A stretch of DNA of 64,000 nucleotides from positions 12,239,215 to 12,303,214 of the forward strand of contig OX328112.1 in assembly GCA_946811185.2 (NCBI GenBank), in the 5' to 3' direction. Every line of letters begins with the position of its first letter. Position 1 is the first letter of the stretch. Positions 1 to 10,237 of the stretch are shown here, in pieces. The stretch comes from Hippopus hippopus (lineage: Eukaryota; Mollusca; Bivalvia; Cardiida; Cardiidae). The notes beneath the pieces were generated by a model. The model did not search any database and was not told the DNA's origin. It saw only the letters and a list, made by a program, of their open reading frames with translations. The position numbers and the translations under genes are program-made.

Positions 1-81
1 AATATATGCAGATCTTTTTCTGGAATGAAAATGATGGTGTCATTCATTTTTTTTTTGTTCTAGTTGACTATTTTATATTAC

Positions 82-730
82 TAATCCTTTACCACACCAT
101 CCTGTGTTTTAATGACCCTGATGTCAAAGGCTTTTGAAAACATTGTGGGAAAAGGAGAAACATTCCAACATTGTTTTCTTATCCTGCTGAAAACAGTATG
201 ATAATACCTCCAACAACAAAGTACTGTAAGGAGGGTGGTGATGGATGGGTGTTCTAGAAGCAGACAAGTAGATTTGTTCATACTGAAAGCACTTGCAGAC
301 CACAATTTAAATGTGGCTCAAATGATGAAGTTTGTCTTTGCCAGTGTAGAAAACAGTGCGGGAAAAGAGGAAAATGCTGGTAACCAGCATTTTCTCCTTT
401 TCCACCCAATGTTTTCTACCCTATCAAAGACAGAAATCTTTATTTGAGCAATAGTGAATTTGTCCTTTGCAAATGCTTTTGTAGTATGCTGTTCTATTCC
501 ACAATTTGGTTGAGTCTAAAATTTTATTGTTTGGTAAAGGATCAACTCTGTACCAGACAACAAAATTTTACAATGGTTCCTATTAAAGGTACTTGCAGAA
601 GACAAATAAAATGTTGCCATAATTATAGGACAGAATACTAGTTGACAGCGTTTTCTCTTTGTTCCACAATGATTTAAATGGTCTTCATCCCCAGAGTGTT
701 GAAACATGTGATTGTGTGGTAAAGGGTTAA
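82..730. mobile_element. TTAA-1 cluster, three copies
   Basis: 82-190 is a broken + copy starting CCTTTACCACACCATCC. 262-545 is symmetric: both arms outside the hairpin are the GCATTTGCAGA side (left reversed, right direct). 542-730 is a - copy ending GGTAAAGGGTTAA. Confidence 0.8.
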
Positions 731-1017
731 CTTAGCGCTTGAATTATTGCAACCAGAGCATTGTATACCTTATGTTTCTCTTAGTCTACATTGCTTCTCA
801 TGTACTAGATGACATTCTTTTCAAGCGATAGAACAAGCATTTCCTTCTTTTTCCACAATGCTTAGTCTCCATTGCTTCTGTTGACCTTCTTTTCAAACCA
901 TTGGAACTAGCATTTTCTTCTTTTTCCACAATGTTTTCTACCCTATCAGAGAGTTTAAGCTCATTTGCATCAATTTAAAATTTGTCATCTCCAAAAGTTT
1001 TGGAGTTGGAAGAGTCT

Positions 1018-1245
1018 TATCCCCTTACCACACAATCCTGAGTTTTAACAACCCTGATGAAGAAAGCTTTTAAAAACTTTGTGGAAAAAGGAGAAAATAC
1101 TGGTTACCAGCATTTTTTCCCTTTCCCATGATGTTTTCTATCCTTTCAGAGGCAAATTGTATCATTTTAGCCACATTTGATTTGTGGTCTGCAAATGCTC
1201 TCAATTTGGACTAGTCTAAAATTTTGCAGAGTGGTAAACAGTTAA
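1018..1245 (+). mobile_element. TTAA-1 copy
   Basis: Starts TTATCCCCTTACCACACAAT and ends GTGGTAAACAGTTAA. Its last TTAA (1242-1245) is also the first TTAA of the next copy. Confidence 0.85.
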
Positions 1246-1465
1246 CCCTTTACCACACAATCCAGAGTTTTCCCGAGGAAAAAATCCTTTTGAAAACATT
1301 GTGGGAAAAGGAGAAAATGCTGGTTACAAGCATTTTCTTCTTATCCCACAATGTTTTCTAAGCCGTAAAACACAAATTCCATTATTTAAGCCCAACTGAA
1401 ATTATCGTCTCCAAATGCTTTCAATTTGGACAAGTCAAAAAATTTGTTGTTTGGTATAGGGTTAA
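1242..1465 (+). mobile_element. TTAA-1 copy sharing a TTAA with its left neighbour
   Basis: Complete + copy with full hairpin (GAGAAAATGCTGGTTAC...). 1466-1550 after it is a further 3'-end fragment, and 860-1015 before it is a degraded right half. Confidence 0.85.
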
Positions 1466-1642
1466 GCTCATTTGTATCAGTTTGGAATTTGTCATCTAAG
1501 ATGTTTTTCATTTGGAGAGGTGTAAAAGTTGTTGTTTGGTAGAGTTAAAATTGACTTTCTATGTGACCGTATTATATTTGACCTTACTGGGTCTTATCTG
1601 TCGAGTTCTATTCTTATATTCAACCTAAACTGAAATAGGCTT

Positions 1643-1868
1643 TCACTCTTTACTAAACGAGAAAATTTTGGACATGTCCAAATTGAAAGCATTTGAAGAC
1701 AAGAAATTGAAGGTGGCTCAAATTGGAAAGTAGTCCTTAATAGGGTAGAAAACATTGTGGGAAAAGGAGAAAAAGCTGGTTACCAGCATTTTCTCCTTTT
1801 CAAACAAAGATTTCAAAAGCTTTTTCCTCAGGGTTGGTAAAAGTCTTGATTGTTTGCTGAGGACTTAA
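1643..1868 (-). mobile_element. TTAA-1 copy
   Basis: Runs from CTCTTTACTAAACGAG through the hairpin to the CTTGATTGTTTGCTGAGG end; the right terminus is degraded. Confidence 0.8.
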
Positions 1869-2149
1869 ATTAATTACTCTGTTGAATTCAAAGGCCAGTA
1901 AAATCATTGTTGGAAAGCAGAGAAACTGATTTTCACAAGCACACTGTATTTGCACATTATTTCAAGGATCAACTTTCCCTTCCGTTCTAATATCTCTTTG
2001 CAGTTTTAGGCGAATGGTATGTCTAAGCCATGTACCAGTTAATCCTGACTAACCTAGATCAGAGGTTACTGGAGTAATTGCCGATTCAACTTTTTCGGCA
2101 TAACTGAATGTGCTGGCTTTTGACCCACTTTTTGGTATTGATATTACCT

Positions 2150-2414
2150 ACTTCATTTAACCTGACCCAGGTCAACATCATTTACATGTACATAAATTAA
2201 AATTTTATTTTTACCCTCGGCATCGCGCATGGCTGCCTTCGGCATTTGTCCCGAATGGTCAGGCAAATTTTTCTCATGGTATGCGCGAATCAAATTGCTT
2301 ACCTGTGTGTATAAGTACCGTGTACATATAACTTCCTGAATAATAGTTGGAGTTATATTTATATGCCTAGTTATATATTCAGCATAAAGGTCAGGATCAG
2401 GTTAAATGAAATAA
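2150..2414. mobile_element. TIR element, candidate MITE
   Basis: CTTCATTTAACCTGACC at the left is the inverse of GGTCAGG(AT)CAGGTTAAATGAAAT at the right, about 265 bp apart. It sits just upstream of the first VWA-gene exon seen. Single copy here. Confidence 0.5.
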
Positions 2415-2652
2415 GATATAAAAAATGAATAAATAGAAATTTGTGATTGGTAGAATATGTAGACTTGTTTATTTTAAGGGCCTCAACTTATTTGCTGGCA
2501 AATTTACGTGGTATATCCTTTTTAAAGATATTTCTTGTTTCTGTTTCTTGTAACAACAGCCAAAGAAGAAAGACAGAGGGCAAACTGAAAGTCTAATGTA
2601 AACAAACCATTAGGGGGCGTAAAAGTTAACATGTGACTCTTTCTACCTTCAG

Positions 2653-2805
2653 GGTTGTTTGTGGTTGTCTCAGTAGTTGGAGCCCAAGACATATGCAGGG
2701 ACATCGACCCACAGGCTTGTCAAGTCATGCAGACCCAGAATCCAGAGATATGTTATAATCAAGCTGTGTCAACAACTGCATGCCCCAAATATTGTAAAAA
2801 GTGTA
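2653..2805 (+). CDS. Exon: signal peptide end and ShKT domain
   Basis: Acceptor follows TTCTACCTTCAG; donor is A|GTAAGC. The exon starts and ends in phase 1, so the ShKT domain is a symmetric, shufflable exon. The first 11 or so residues are hydrophobic and end VVGAQ, a likely signal-peptidase site, so one short upstream exon should carry the ATG. All six ShKT cysteines are here and the CP.YC..C ending is canonical. There is no stop in frame until well past the donor. Confidence 0.85.
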
Positions 2806-5800
2806 GTAAGCACAACTTTGTTTTGCCATGGAAAAGTCCTAGAGGTGGCATCTGTCTCATAAACTTGCAGAAATGCAGCATACAAGCAATTTCTCATTTT
2901 GCCACAATGTTTTAACAAGCTTTCTGATACAAGCAACAAAATGTGATCTGCAAGTATAAACCTTTAAAGCAACTTTTTCTCTGACTTTCGTTGAATTTTG
3001 ATCCCCAAATTTTCACCCCTAAATTTTTGTTTGCCTTTTTTTTTATTTATTTGAAGGGGGTCAAATGACCCCTACTGTAGGAAGTCTGGGGAAAACCCTG
3101 CACTATTAAAGTTACTTTTGCCACCAGTGTAGATCAAGGTCAGACTGCAGAAAATATGCAGTCTGATCTTTGATTTGCACTGTCAGCTTTCTTGGGACAT
3201 TGTGGACAAAACCAACATATTGACATTGCAATAATTTAACTCTCTCTACAGGCGGCTAAATACGACTCGCAGACCTTTTTCGGACAGTGTAGATCAAGAT
3301 CAGACTGCACAGAACTTGCAGTCCTTATCTTGGATCTACACTATCCGATAAGGACATAGTTTTGTTAAAAAAATACCTTTCAAATAGCAAAATTCGGGTT
3401 TTTACTACTCTGCTTGAAAGTTTCATTTCACTTTTTTAGCAGGTTAAGCTTTAAATTAATGCTACAGGGTTTTTTATCCTTTTTCAGACTTAACATGTTA
3501 CTCCTGCACTGACAATGTATCAAATCTCGATGACTGTAATACTACAAAGGCTTGTCAGACAGGGGAGGTAACTTGTGCTTTTTTTTTTTGTTGAACCTGC
3601 CTCAGCTAGCAAGTTTGTTCATTTGTATGGTGTTCAATGCCATTTTCAACATTATTTCAGTTATATTGGGGTGGTTATTGCACCTATTCATGCTTTTCTT
3701 GACTTCCTTTTAACCAGTGCTTCACACAATATTCTTTCAAACCACTGGCTGCTTTCTGACATAACCATTGTCAAGACAATTAACGGTATCAGCGGGGAGA
3801 GAGGAATGAATCCTGTTGCAATGACTATCATCAATCCTAGTTAAGAAGTTGGCCCAGATGGGTATTGGAACCAGCAACCCTGTTTTCAAGTCCTGTACAA
3901 TACAGACTATGCAACTGGGCTTGGCTCAAAGCTATTCTACTGTACATGCTTCAGAATGTATCTCGAACTGAAAAATGATTCTGTGTATCACAATTGTTTT
4001 AAAAGTATAAGTATACTGCTACGATTTCAACAAGATATGTAAAAAACATTTTTTTTTAATCTTTTCCAGATGACAAAATTTTAGACACTTCCATTTTGAA
4101 AGCAGTAGCAGATGACATATTAAATGTGGCTTAAATGACAGGAATTTTTTGTCCTCAGAAAGGAGAAAAATAGTAAGGAAAGGGGAGAAAATTCTGGCTA
4201 CCAGCATTTTCTCCTTCTTCGACTATATTTTTCAAAAGCCTGCTTTCTCCCCTTTACCACACGATCCCGAGTTTCAATGACCCTATGGAAGAAGGCTTTT
4301 GAAAACATTGTGGGAAAAAGAGAAAATGCTCCATTTTTCAAAATGTTTTCTACACTTCCAAAGAGAAATTTCAGTTTTCTAATCACATCTAATATCTTTT
4401 ACCAAATTGCTAGATTTTAGACTTGTCCAAATTGAAAGCATTTGCAGATAACAAATTAATTTTATACAAATGATGTGATTTGCCTTTGGAAGGATGGAAA
4501 ACAGTGTGGGAAAAGGAGAAAATGCTGGCTACCAGCATTTTCTCCTTTTCCTACAATGTTTTTAAAATCTTTCTTTCTTAGGGTCGTTAAAGCCTAGTGG
4601 TTGAGGGCTAGTTTGTTGTCTGGAAATACTTTCTATTTGGACCAGTCTAAAAATGTATTGATTGGTATAGAGTTAAAACAGGGTTTTATTTGGTGAAGGA
4701 TTCTGTAATCATAAAAAAATTGTTTTCAAGACAAAAAGACTATGGAGTTTCCCTGTATTTTTTTACAGGTGTGTCTAACTCAGCGTCTTACTAGGGCAGA
4801 TGGAACAGAAATGTTTATGTTGTCTTGTGCAAAACAAGGGGTATGTCTTACATAGAGGATACATGTTTTTTTCGTGAAAGATCGAATTTCTTTCATCGAG
4901 TGAACATCATTGGTAATGTTTTCACGAGTGATGCATGATGTTCAAATGATAAAATGAATTTCGATCTTTCACCGACAAAAAAACAGAAAAAAAAAATCTA
5001 TTTATTTCATGCTTGTAACCATTTTTTTTGGTGGGACTTCCATCAAAATCCAGTATACTTGTTAGCTCCACTGACCGAAGGCCAGCGGGCTTATGTCATG
5101 GCCCGGTGTCCGTCGTACGTCCGTCCGTCTGCGCGTCCGTCCGTCTGTGCGTTAACTTTTTTTTCAAACTTCTTCTCTGAAACTACCCATCCAAATTTGA
5201 TGAAACTTCACAGAAATGATCTTGCCATGGTCCTCTTTAGAATTTCTTGAAAGAATTTGATTCCTTCAAAAACTCTGGTTGCTATGGCAACAAAACTGAA
5301 AAATATTGAACATCTTTGAAAATCTTCTTGTCTGAAACCATAAGGCCCAGGGCTACCAAATTTGGCATGTAGCTTTATCTAATGGACCTCTATCCAATTC
5401 CTTCATATTATAGCCCTGGGGTCAAAATTGGCTCTGCCCCAGAGATCACAAGTTTATATGGGCTTATATAGTGACTGTAATTTAAATAGTAATCAAGGGA
5501 AATAACTCGTGTTATACAAGATAAAGTTTGTTACTATTTACCTCCCTTGATTATCAAACTGCACTTATACATTATTGGAGTTTGGTATTCAAGTTTTTTG
5601 GAGAGGAAATGTTCTGTTTTAAGGGAGAGTGATTTATTTTGATGCTTATGGTTATGCTCACATGAATGCAATGTTTAATTTAAGGTTTCTATCACTCAAA
5701 TTTTTTCAGAACTTTACCTTTCATGCTAATGAATAAACCTGCTTGTATTCACTTGCAGTATCTTTGCATTTAAAAAGATATGACTGTTTTTGTTTGGCAG

Positions 5801-8800
5801 GCAGGGTGGAGGTTATGTTTTCAAAGTAAGTTTATTACCATACAGACTTTTTATGCTGTATGTCTCTGTCAATGCCAGTTAAGCACATGATATGTTAATT
5901 TTACTCTTTAAGAAATGTCAAATTTTTTTTTACTGTACCAAGTTTAAAGCCATTGCAAAAAGACAAATTGAATGTAGCTTAAATTACTATTTCTGTCTTT
6001 GATAGGTTAGGAAACGTTGTGGGAAAAGGAGAAAATACTGGCTGACAACATGTTGTCCTTTTCTCACGATGTTTTTGAAAGCCTTCTCTTTCAGGGTCAT
6101 TAACACTTTGATCTGTGTGGTAAAGGGTTAAAAAGCCAATGGAGCGATACAGGGCCATCATGGCCCTCTTGTTTTCTGTAATTCCCTGTGGCGTACCCCC
6201 TCCACATGAGAACGCATAACAAAGCGCAAGAAATGTTGGGTAAATGCATGTGAATTTCATCACATTTCCCTCAGGTTAAATGGCATGAGCTGTTTACCTA
6301 GGTAACTAGTGCGCAGGAACTACTGTTTCCACCTTCTATGGAAGAGTCAAAAAATATGAAATCAGTATTTTTCACTGATCGTAACCACATAATATCAAAC
6401 CATAATCTACTGTTATTTTCGATAAACTACCGCAAAGCATGAAATAAATGGCAGTATTGAACTGAGATAAAGTAGTTTCCGTTAATTGTCTTCTTCATGT
6501 GCAATGCATGGTCTTGTAAGCAATGTGTCAAGCAAAATATTTCTAACATGTAAGATTGATCATTCTTTCTTTCATTCACTCTTTCATTCACTCTTGTTCA
6601 CTTTTTTGTTCTCTCTTTTCACTCTTTGTTCACTCTTTTGTTCACTCACTCACTCTCTCTCTCTCTCTCACACTCACTCTCTCTCTCACTCACTCACTCA
6701 TTTTTTCATTTTGTGTGTTTGTTCATTCGAAAAGGTATGTGATGGAATAGTTGGGAAAAGAGATCTATCCATCAGGTGTTGCTCCGAGGATCTTTGTAAT
6801 GGACAAAATACAACTGCTACTGTTACTATGACAACACCTACATCAACACTGCCAACATCATCAAAAACAACAACATTGCCAACAACAACAACAACAATGC
6901 CACCTGTTGCAATGACAGCAGCCCCTAAACAACGTTTGTTACTTTCATTTCTTCATTTCACAGTTTTGATTTTATTTTATATCTTTCTCAAACGACAATA
7001 TTTTAGAGGGGTCCAATTTGACAGCACTTGCAGACCACAAAATTTATATGGCACAAATGATGGGATTTGTGTCAGATAGTCTAGAAAACATTGTGGGAAA
7101 AGGAGAAAATGCTGGTTACCAGCAGATAAAGGGTTGATACACTAAATTTTAAACATGTCAATATTGAAAGCATTTGCTGATGAGTGTTTTTATATTGCTT
7201 TGTTGAAACTACTTTTTAGAATCTGGTAAACAGTGGTTGGTAATGTTGCTCAGAGGTGATGTGATAATTTATCATTGTGAGCATGGTACTGTATATGTGA
7301 ATATATATGTGTGCTGAAAAATTCGCAATTTACCGATTACGGAAATTTTGCGTACAGAAATTTGCGAATTTTGCAAATTCAAGACACTCATTATTTGTTG
7401 ATATACTTGTGGTAAAGTGCGCAAACAGAAAAGTTGGTGAATTTTTCAAATTCGCGAAAACTTAGAAAATTCCACGTCGCAAAAATTTCCACTGATACAG
7501 TAGTTAGTGCAAGCCTATTACATATCCGCCATACTGTGGCCAAAGGGGATTAAATGTGTCTCTTTAATGCATAAACCAAGACAAGTCATCACAAAATTGC
7601 AAAATTGATTTTGTGTACCTGAATCATGAGGTAGAATTTGACATGCAGAAAATTGACCAATAAAGTTGCGACCAATGTCAGCCTGCACAGACTGCACAGG
7701 CTGACTTGGGTGTTAACTTTTTGCAGATGCATTTAATCCCCATTTCACGAAGTATGGCACGTATATATTTTGCGGTTTTAATCTTTTTCCAGATTGTTTT
7801 CAAAGGCCTTCTTTTTTAAGGTCATTAAAACATGCGATAGCTTGTTAAAAGGGGTAATCCAGAAAGAAATTTTTTTAATAAGTTGAGAAATTATTATTTT
7901 CATTAACTATTAGCCAAATGAAAAAAATTTTAGACTGGTCAAATTTCAAAGCATTTTTCAAACAACAAATTAAATGTGGCTCAAATGATGGAAGTTGTGA
8001 GTGATAGGACAGAAAACATTGTAGAATAACTAGGAAATGCTAGGTACCAGCATTTTCTCCTTTCCCACAGTGTTTCCCATAGCCATCTCTGGTAGGGTCG
8101 TCAAAACATGGGATGTTGTGGTAAAGGGTTAAGCCGATATAGAATAATTTCTTGCAGACTGTGCTCGGGATCTGATATTTGTGGTGGATGACTCAACAAC
8201 TATGTCTCTGGTGTTTTCCAATGTCAAACAGTTTATGGCGGACCTGGTTTCTAAATTAGAGATTGGACCCTCAGATGTTATGGTATCTATGGTAACGTAT
8301 GATGTCGTAGCCCACAACAAATGGAATTTGAAGAGGTATTCTTGTATTTTTCAGGTTTCAGCAAAACCACCATTACTTCAATTTCAAGGGTGTACAAATC
8401 AGAATATTTTGTAAAATATTTGACAGGAAAGATCCAAGATCAGACAGCAATTTCTGTGCAGTCTGATTCTTTAGCCAGTCAGAAGTTGTGTTGCTTTCTA
8501 GATCTAGAAATTGATCTAGAATTGTAGGGTAAAGGGTTCTAGTGATATAGCCTCTTTAGGTATTCTTAGATTTTGTGCCAGAGTTTAGCAAAGGCTTTTG
8601 CGAATGTCACATGATTGATAAAAGGGCTTTCCTAAATTGGATCGTAATGAAATTGTTTTGATAACATCAAGTCTTGGTCCATATTTGCAAACCATTCTTA
8701 AGAACATTGCTAGTCTTATTCTCCAAGACTTTCTAAATTTAAAAGGAAGACAACGTCTGATTGGCTAAACCATTTGATTTAGCCAATCAGAGGTTGTGTT

Positions 8801-10214
8801 ACTTTAAAATTTAGAACATTCCGCAGAATAAGACAAACAATGTCCTTAAGAATTGCCTATGGATACTGATTCTGGTTTCACACAAAACAGACACCCTGTA
8901 AAATAGAGTTCACATTTGCAAGATGACTGTCCCATGAATTCAACATCAAAGTCACACTTTTTTACTGAATGTAACCATCTAGCTCCTTGCACAGAAAAAT
9001 AGTAGATCTAAGGTCAGAATGAGCCTTTTGCGCCCTCTGATCTTGATCTTCACTGGTTACAAATGCAAGTACATGTAGTTGTGAAAGTCAGTTTAGCTCT
9101 TTACAAAATCACAAACTTTTAGACTGGTGCAAATTGAAAGCATTTGCAGACTTTAAGTTAAATGTGGCACAGAATTAGATTTAGATCAGATAGGAATGAA
9201 AAAAATGATAGACAAAACAGAAAATGTCGATTATCAGAATTTTCTCCTTATCCCACTTAGTTTTTGAAATCCTCTTTCTGTAGAGTCCGTAAACACAGGC
9301 TTCTTAGGTAAAGGGTTAACCCTTTACCACCCAATACCGAGTTTTAACAACCCGGAGGAAAAAGCATTTTGAAAACATTTTGGGAAAAGGAGAAAATGCT
9401 GGTAACCAGCATTTTCTCCTTTTCCCACAATGTTTTCTACCCTATCAAGGATAAGTTCTGTCATTTGAGACGCATTTAAATTGTAGTCACCAAATGCTTT
9501 CAATTCAGACATGTCTACATTTTTGTTGTGTAGTAAAGGGTTAACCCTTTACCAAACAGTCCTGGGTTTTCATGACCCTTGGAAAGAAGGCTTTTGAAAA
9601 CATAGTGGGAAAAGGATAAAATGCTGGCAACCAAGGTTTTCTCCTTTTCCTACTATGTTTTCTGTCCTGTCATGGAGCTAAAGCTCATTTGTAACAATGT
9701 TGAATATGTTGTCTTCAGACTGTTTGGATTTGAAAGTTCGTCATGTAGTAAAGGGTTAAGAGTCAATAGACAGGATTCTCTGTATTCATATACTTGTGCA
9801 CTTGTCTGTTTCAGATACACAAATAAGGAACAACTAGTTCATGCAATTCTTGGTATAGTACCAAGTTTTATAACCGTTGGGGATGGACTCGCTGGTTTGT
9901 CATATGTTGTAAGTCACAGTTCACAATCAGCCTTTGGTAACAGATTAAGCATACCTGACATCGTTGTATTAATTTCGGATGGATCCTGGCATGGAAATTT
10001 GTTATCATTCATTACCGGTAAAAATGATCAACAAAAAGTTGTATCGCAGTTACATGCAGTGAGTAATAATGTCATCGCTGTAGGGATTGGACCAGTGAAT
10101 GTACAAATGATAAATAGCGTAGCGACTGATTATGCACATTCCTTTAAAGTGCACCAGGCCATCGATTTGTTATCCATCGAGAGTCAAGTTTTGAGTTTGA
10201 TATGCCCTCACTGA
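2653..10214 (+). CDS. Secreted ShKT - Ly6/uPAR - Thr-rich linker - VWA domain protein (six exons, 5' end missing)
   Basis: Joined exons: 2653-2805, 3488-3567, 4769-4840, 6735-6933, 8158-8335, 9815-10214. Seen: every junction has AG acceptor and GT donor, and phases agree (1-1, 1-0, 0-0, 0-1, 1-2, 2-stop), giving 359 residues plus stop after one split leading codon. Order: hydrophobic LFVVVSVVGAQ (end of a signal peptide); ShKT domain with spacing C-x7-C-x10-C-x9-C-x3-C-x2-C; Ly6/uPAR domain with ten Cys ending CC-x4-CN; about 35 Thr/Pro-rich residues likely O-glycosylated; VWA domain opening DLIFVVDDSTT with a later ISDG and bracketed by one Cys at each end, as in matrilin-type VWA domains. 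No C-terminal membrane helix or GPI signal is visible, so it is probably secreted. ShKT, Ly6 and VWA modules mediate extracellular protein binding; a matrix, mucus or immune role is inference. The ATG exon lies in the first 2.6 kb or upstream. Confident as a gene, not as to function. Confidence 0.85.
3104..3456 (+). mobile_element. TTAA-3 fragment followed by TTAA-2 copy
   Basis: 3104-3236: TTAA-3-like half with the AGTGTAGATCAAGGTCAGAC hairpin. 3237-3456: TTAA-2 with CAGACCTTTTTCGGACAGTG, hairpin and the ...TTAGCAGGTTAAGCTTTAA end. Both lie in the intron upstream of the first Ly6 exon. Confidence 0.7.
3488..3567 (+). CDS. Exon: first part of Ly6/uPAR domain
   Basis: Acceptor TTTTTCAG, donor GAG|GTAACT. 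It enters in phase 1 and leaves in phase 0. It encodes LTCYSC and the third and fourth cysteines (C-x2-C-x9-C-x5-C), the start of a three-finger fold. Recognition rests on the Cys pattern continuing correctly in the next two exons. Confidence 0.82.
3618..3926 (-). mobile_element. SINE-1 (tRNA-derived)
   Basis: Reverse-oriented: the GGTGTTCAATGCCATTTTCA tail comes first and the tRNA-like head (inverted B box region CCTGTTTTCAAGTCC) last. Same body as the + copies at 17262 and 44519. Confidence 0.75.
4055..4676. mobile_element. TTAA-1 cluster, three copies
   Basis: 4055-4245 (-), 4246-4395 (+, right part lost), 4396-4676 (-). The last has an extra GGACCAGTCTAAAAATG tail belonging to the opposite side, so it is mosaic. 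Confidence 0.75.
4769..4840 (+). CDS. Exon: middle of Ly6/uPAR domain
   Basis: A 24-codon phase 0-0 exon between TTTTTACAG and GGG|GTATGT. It holds Cys 5 and 6 separated by 17 residues and ends SCAKQG, which runs into VCDG of the next exon. It would look like noise alone; the fit of both phases and the Cys spacing supports it. Confidence 0.78.
4874..4973. mobile_element. 100-bp palindromic element
   Basis: GTGAAAGATCGAATTTC at the left is matched inversely by GAATTTCGATCTTTCAC at the right, around GTGAACATCA / TGATGTTCA. It lies 33 bp past the donor of the middle Ly6 exon. Confidence 0.6.
5065..6172 (+). repeat. REP-6 dispersed repeat, interrupted by TTAA-1
   Basis: Opens AGCTCCACTGACCGAAGGCC, then CGTCCGTCCG stretches, then TTTCTTCTCTGAAAC; closes GGGCCATCATGGCCCTCTT. 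A second copy is at 49399. A TTAA-1 (-) copy sits at 5930-6131, and 5491-5568 is a small inverted repeat around AATCAAGGGA. No coding frame seen; non-autonomous. Confidence 0.65.
6561..6705 (+). repeat. CACTC/CTCT microsatellite
   Basis: Degenerate TTCACTC and CT runs directly upstream of the exon at 6735; probably serves as its pyrimidine tract. Confidence 0.8.
6735..6933 (+). CDS. Exon: end of Ly6/uPAR domain and Thr-rich linker
   Basis: Acceptor GAAAAG|GTATGT lies just after a long CACTC/CT microsatellite that supplies the pyrimidine tract. The exon gives Cys 7 to 10 with the diagnostic CCSEDLCN, then about 35 residues mostly Thr, Pro and Ser. The inferred donor is the weak C|GTTTGT; it is the one giving phase 1, as the next exon requires. 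An uninterrupted reading frame runs on past the donor to 7079 but becomes TTAA-1 sequence. Confidence 0.8.
7005..7136 (-). mobile_element. TTAA-1 copy with right half deleted
   Basis: Left half is intact to the hairpin apex (CTGGTTACCAGCA), then jumps directly to GATAAAGGGTTG. Confidence 0.75.
7525..7765 (-). mobile_element. MITE-4 copy
   Basis: Contains CAAGTCATCAC, ATGCAGAAAATTGACC and GTCAGCCTGCACAG, ending TGCAGATGCATTTAATCCCC, the hallmarks of the family. Confidence 0.7.
7906..8132 (-). mobile_element. TTAA-1 copy next to a splice acceptor
   Basis: Ends GTGGTAAAGGGTTAA at 8132, 25 bp before the VWA exon at 8158, so the branch point region of that intron probably lies in or at the element. 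A right-end fragment precedes it at 7792-7852. Confidence 0.8.
8158..8335 (+). CDS. Exon: N-terminal part of VWA domain
   Basis: Acceptor TTTCTTGCAG, donor AAGAG|GTATTC. Encodes CARDLIFVVDDSTTMS and about 45 further residues, matching strand 1, the MIDAS loop, helix 1 and strand 2 of a VWA fold. The motif reads D-D-S-T-T where D-x-S-x-S is usual. A TTAA-1 copy ends only 25 bp before the acceptor. Confidence 0.87.
8672..8880. mobile_element. MITE-5 copy
   Basis: Palindrome around TGATTGGCTAAACCATTTG with outer ends CCATTCTTAAGAACA / TGTCCTTAAGAATTG. Also at 10340 and 14239. Confidence 0.75.
9090..9319 (-). mobile_element. TTAA-1 copy, first of a chain of three
   Basis: Diverged - copy (hairpin partly lost) ending GGTAAAGGGTTAA. 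TTAA 9316-9319 is shared with the next. A degraded TTAA-2 fragment precedes it at 8985-9065. Confidence 0.8.
9316..9544 (+). mobile_element. TTAA-1 copy, second of the chain
   Basis: Complete + copy with near-perfect hairpin; TTAA shared at both ends (9316-9319 and 9541-9544). Confidence 0.88.
9541..9759 (+). mobile_element. TTAA-1 copy, third of the chain
   Basis: Starts TTAACCCTTTACCAAACAGT and ends AGTAAAGGGTTAA, 55 bp before the last VWA exon. Confidence 0.85.
9815..10214 (+). CDS. Terminal exon: rest of VWA domain and stop codon
   Basis: Acceptor CTGTTTCAG restores frame after the AG of the previous exon. It encodes RYTNKEQLVHAI, then ...VGDGLAGLSYV, VVLISDG and VIAVGIG, in the order expected of VWA strands, and ends SLICPH-TGA. 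The terminal Cys can pair with the Cys that opens the domain. Combined VWA length of about 190 residues is normal for the family. Confidence 0.9.
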
Positions 10215-10231
10215 TCTGAGGAGTTTTGTAT

Positions 10232-10237
10232 AATAAA
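10232..10237 (+). terminator. Polyadenylation signal AATAAA of the VWA gene
   Basis: AATAAA begins 18 bases after the TGA, followed by a T/GT-rich stretch at about 10254-10275. This implies a very short 3' UTR. Confidence 0.7.

Noticed and set aside
6486..7079. 197-codon frame around the Ly6 exon
   Set aside because: Only 6735-6933 is exon. The upstream part translates a CT/CACTC microsatellite and the downstream part a TTAA-1 copy.
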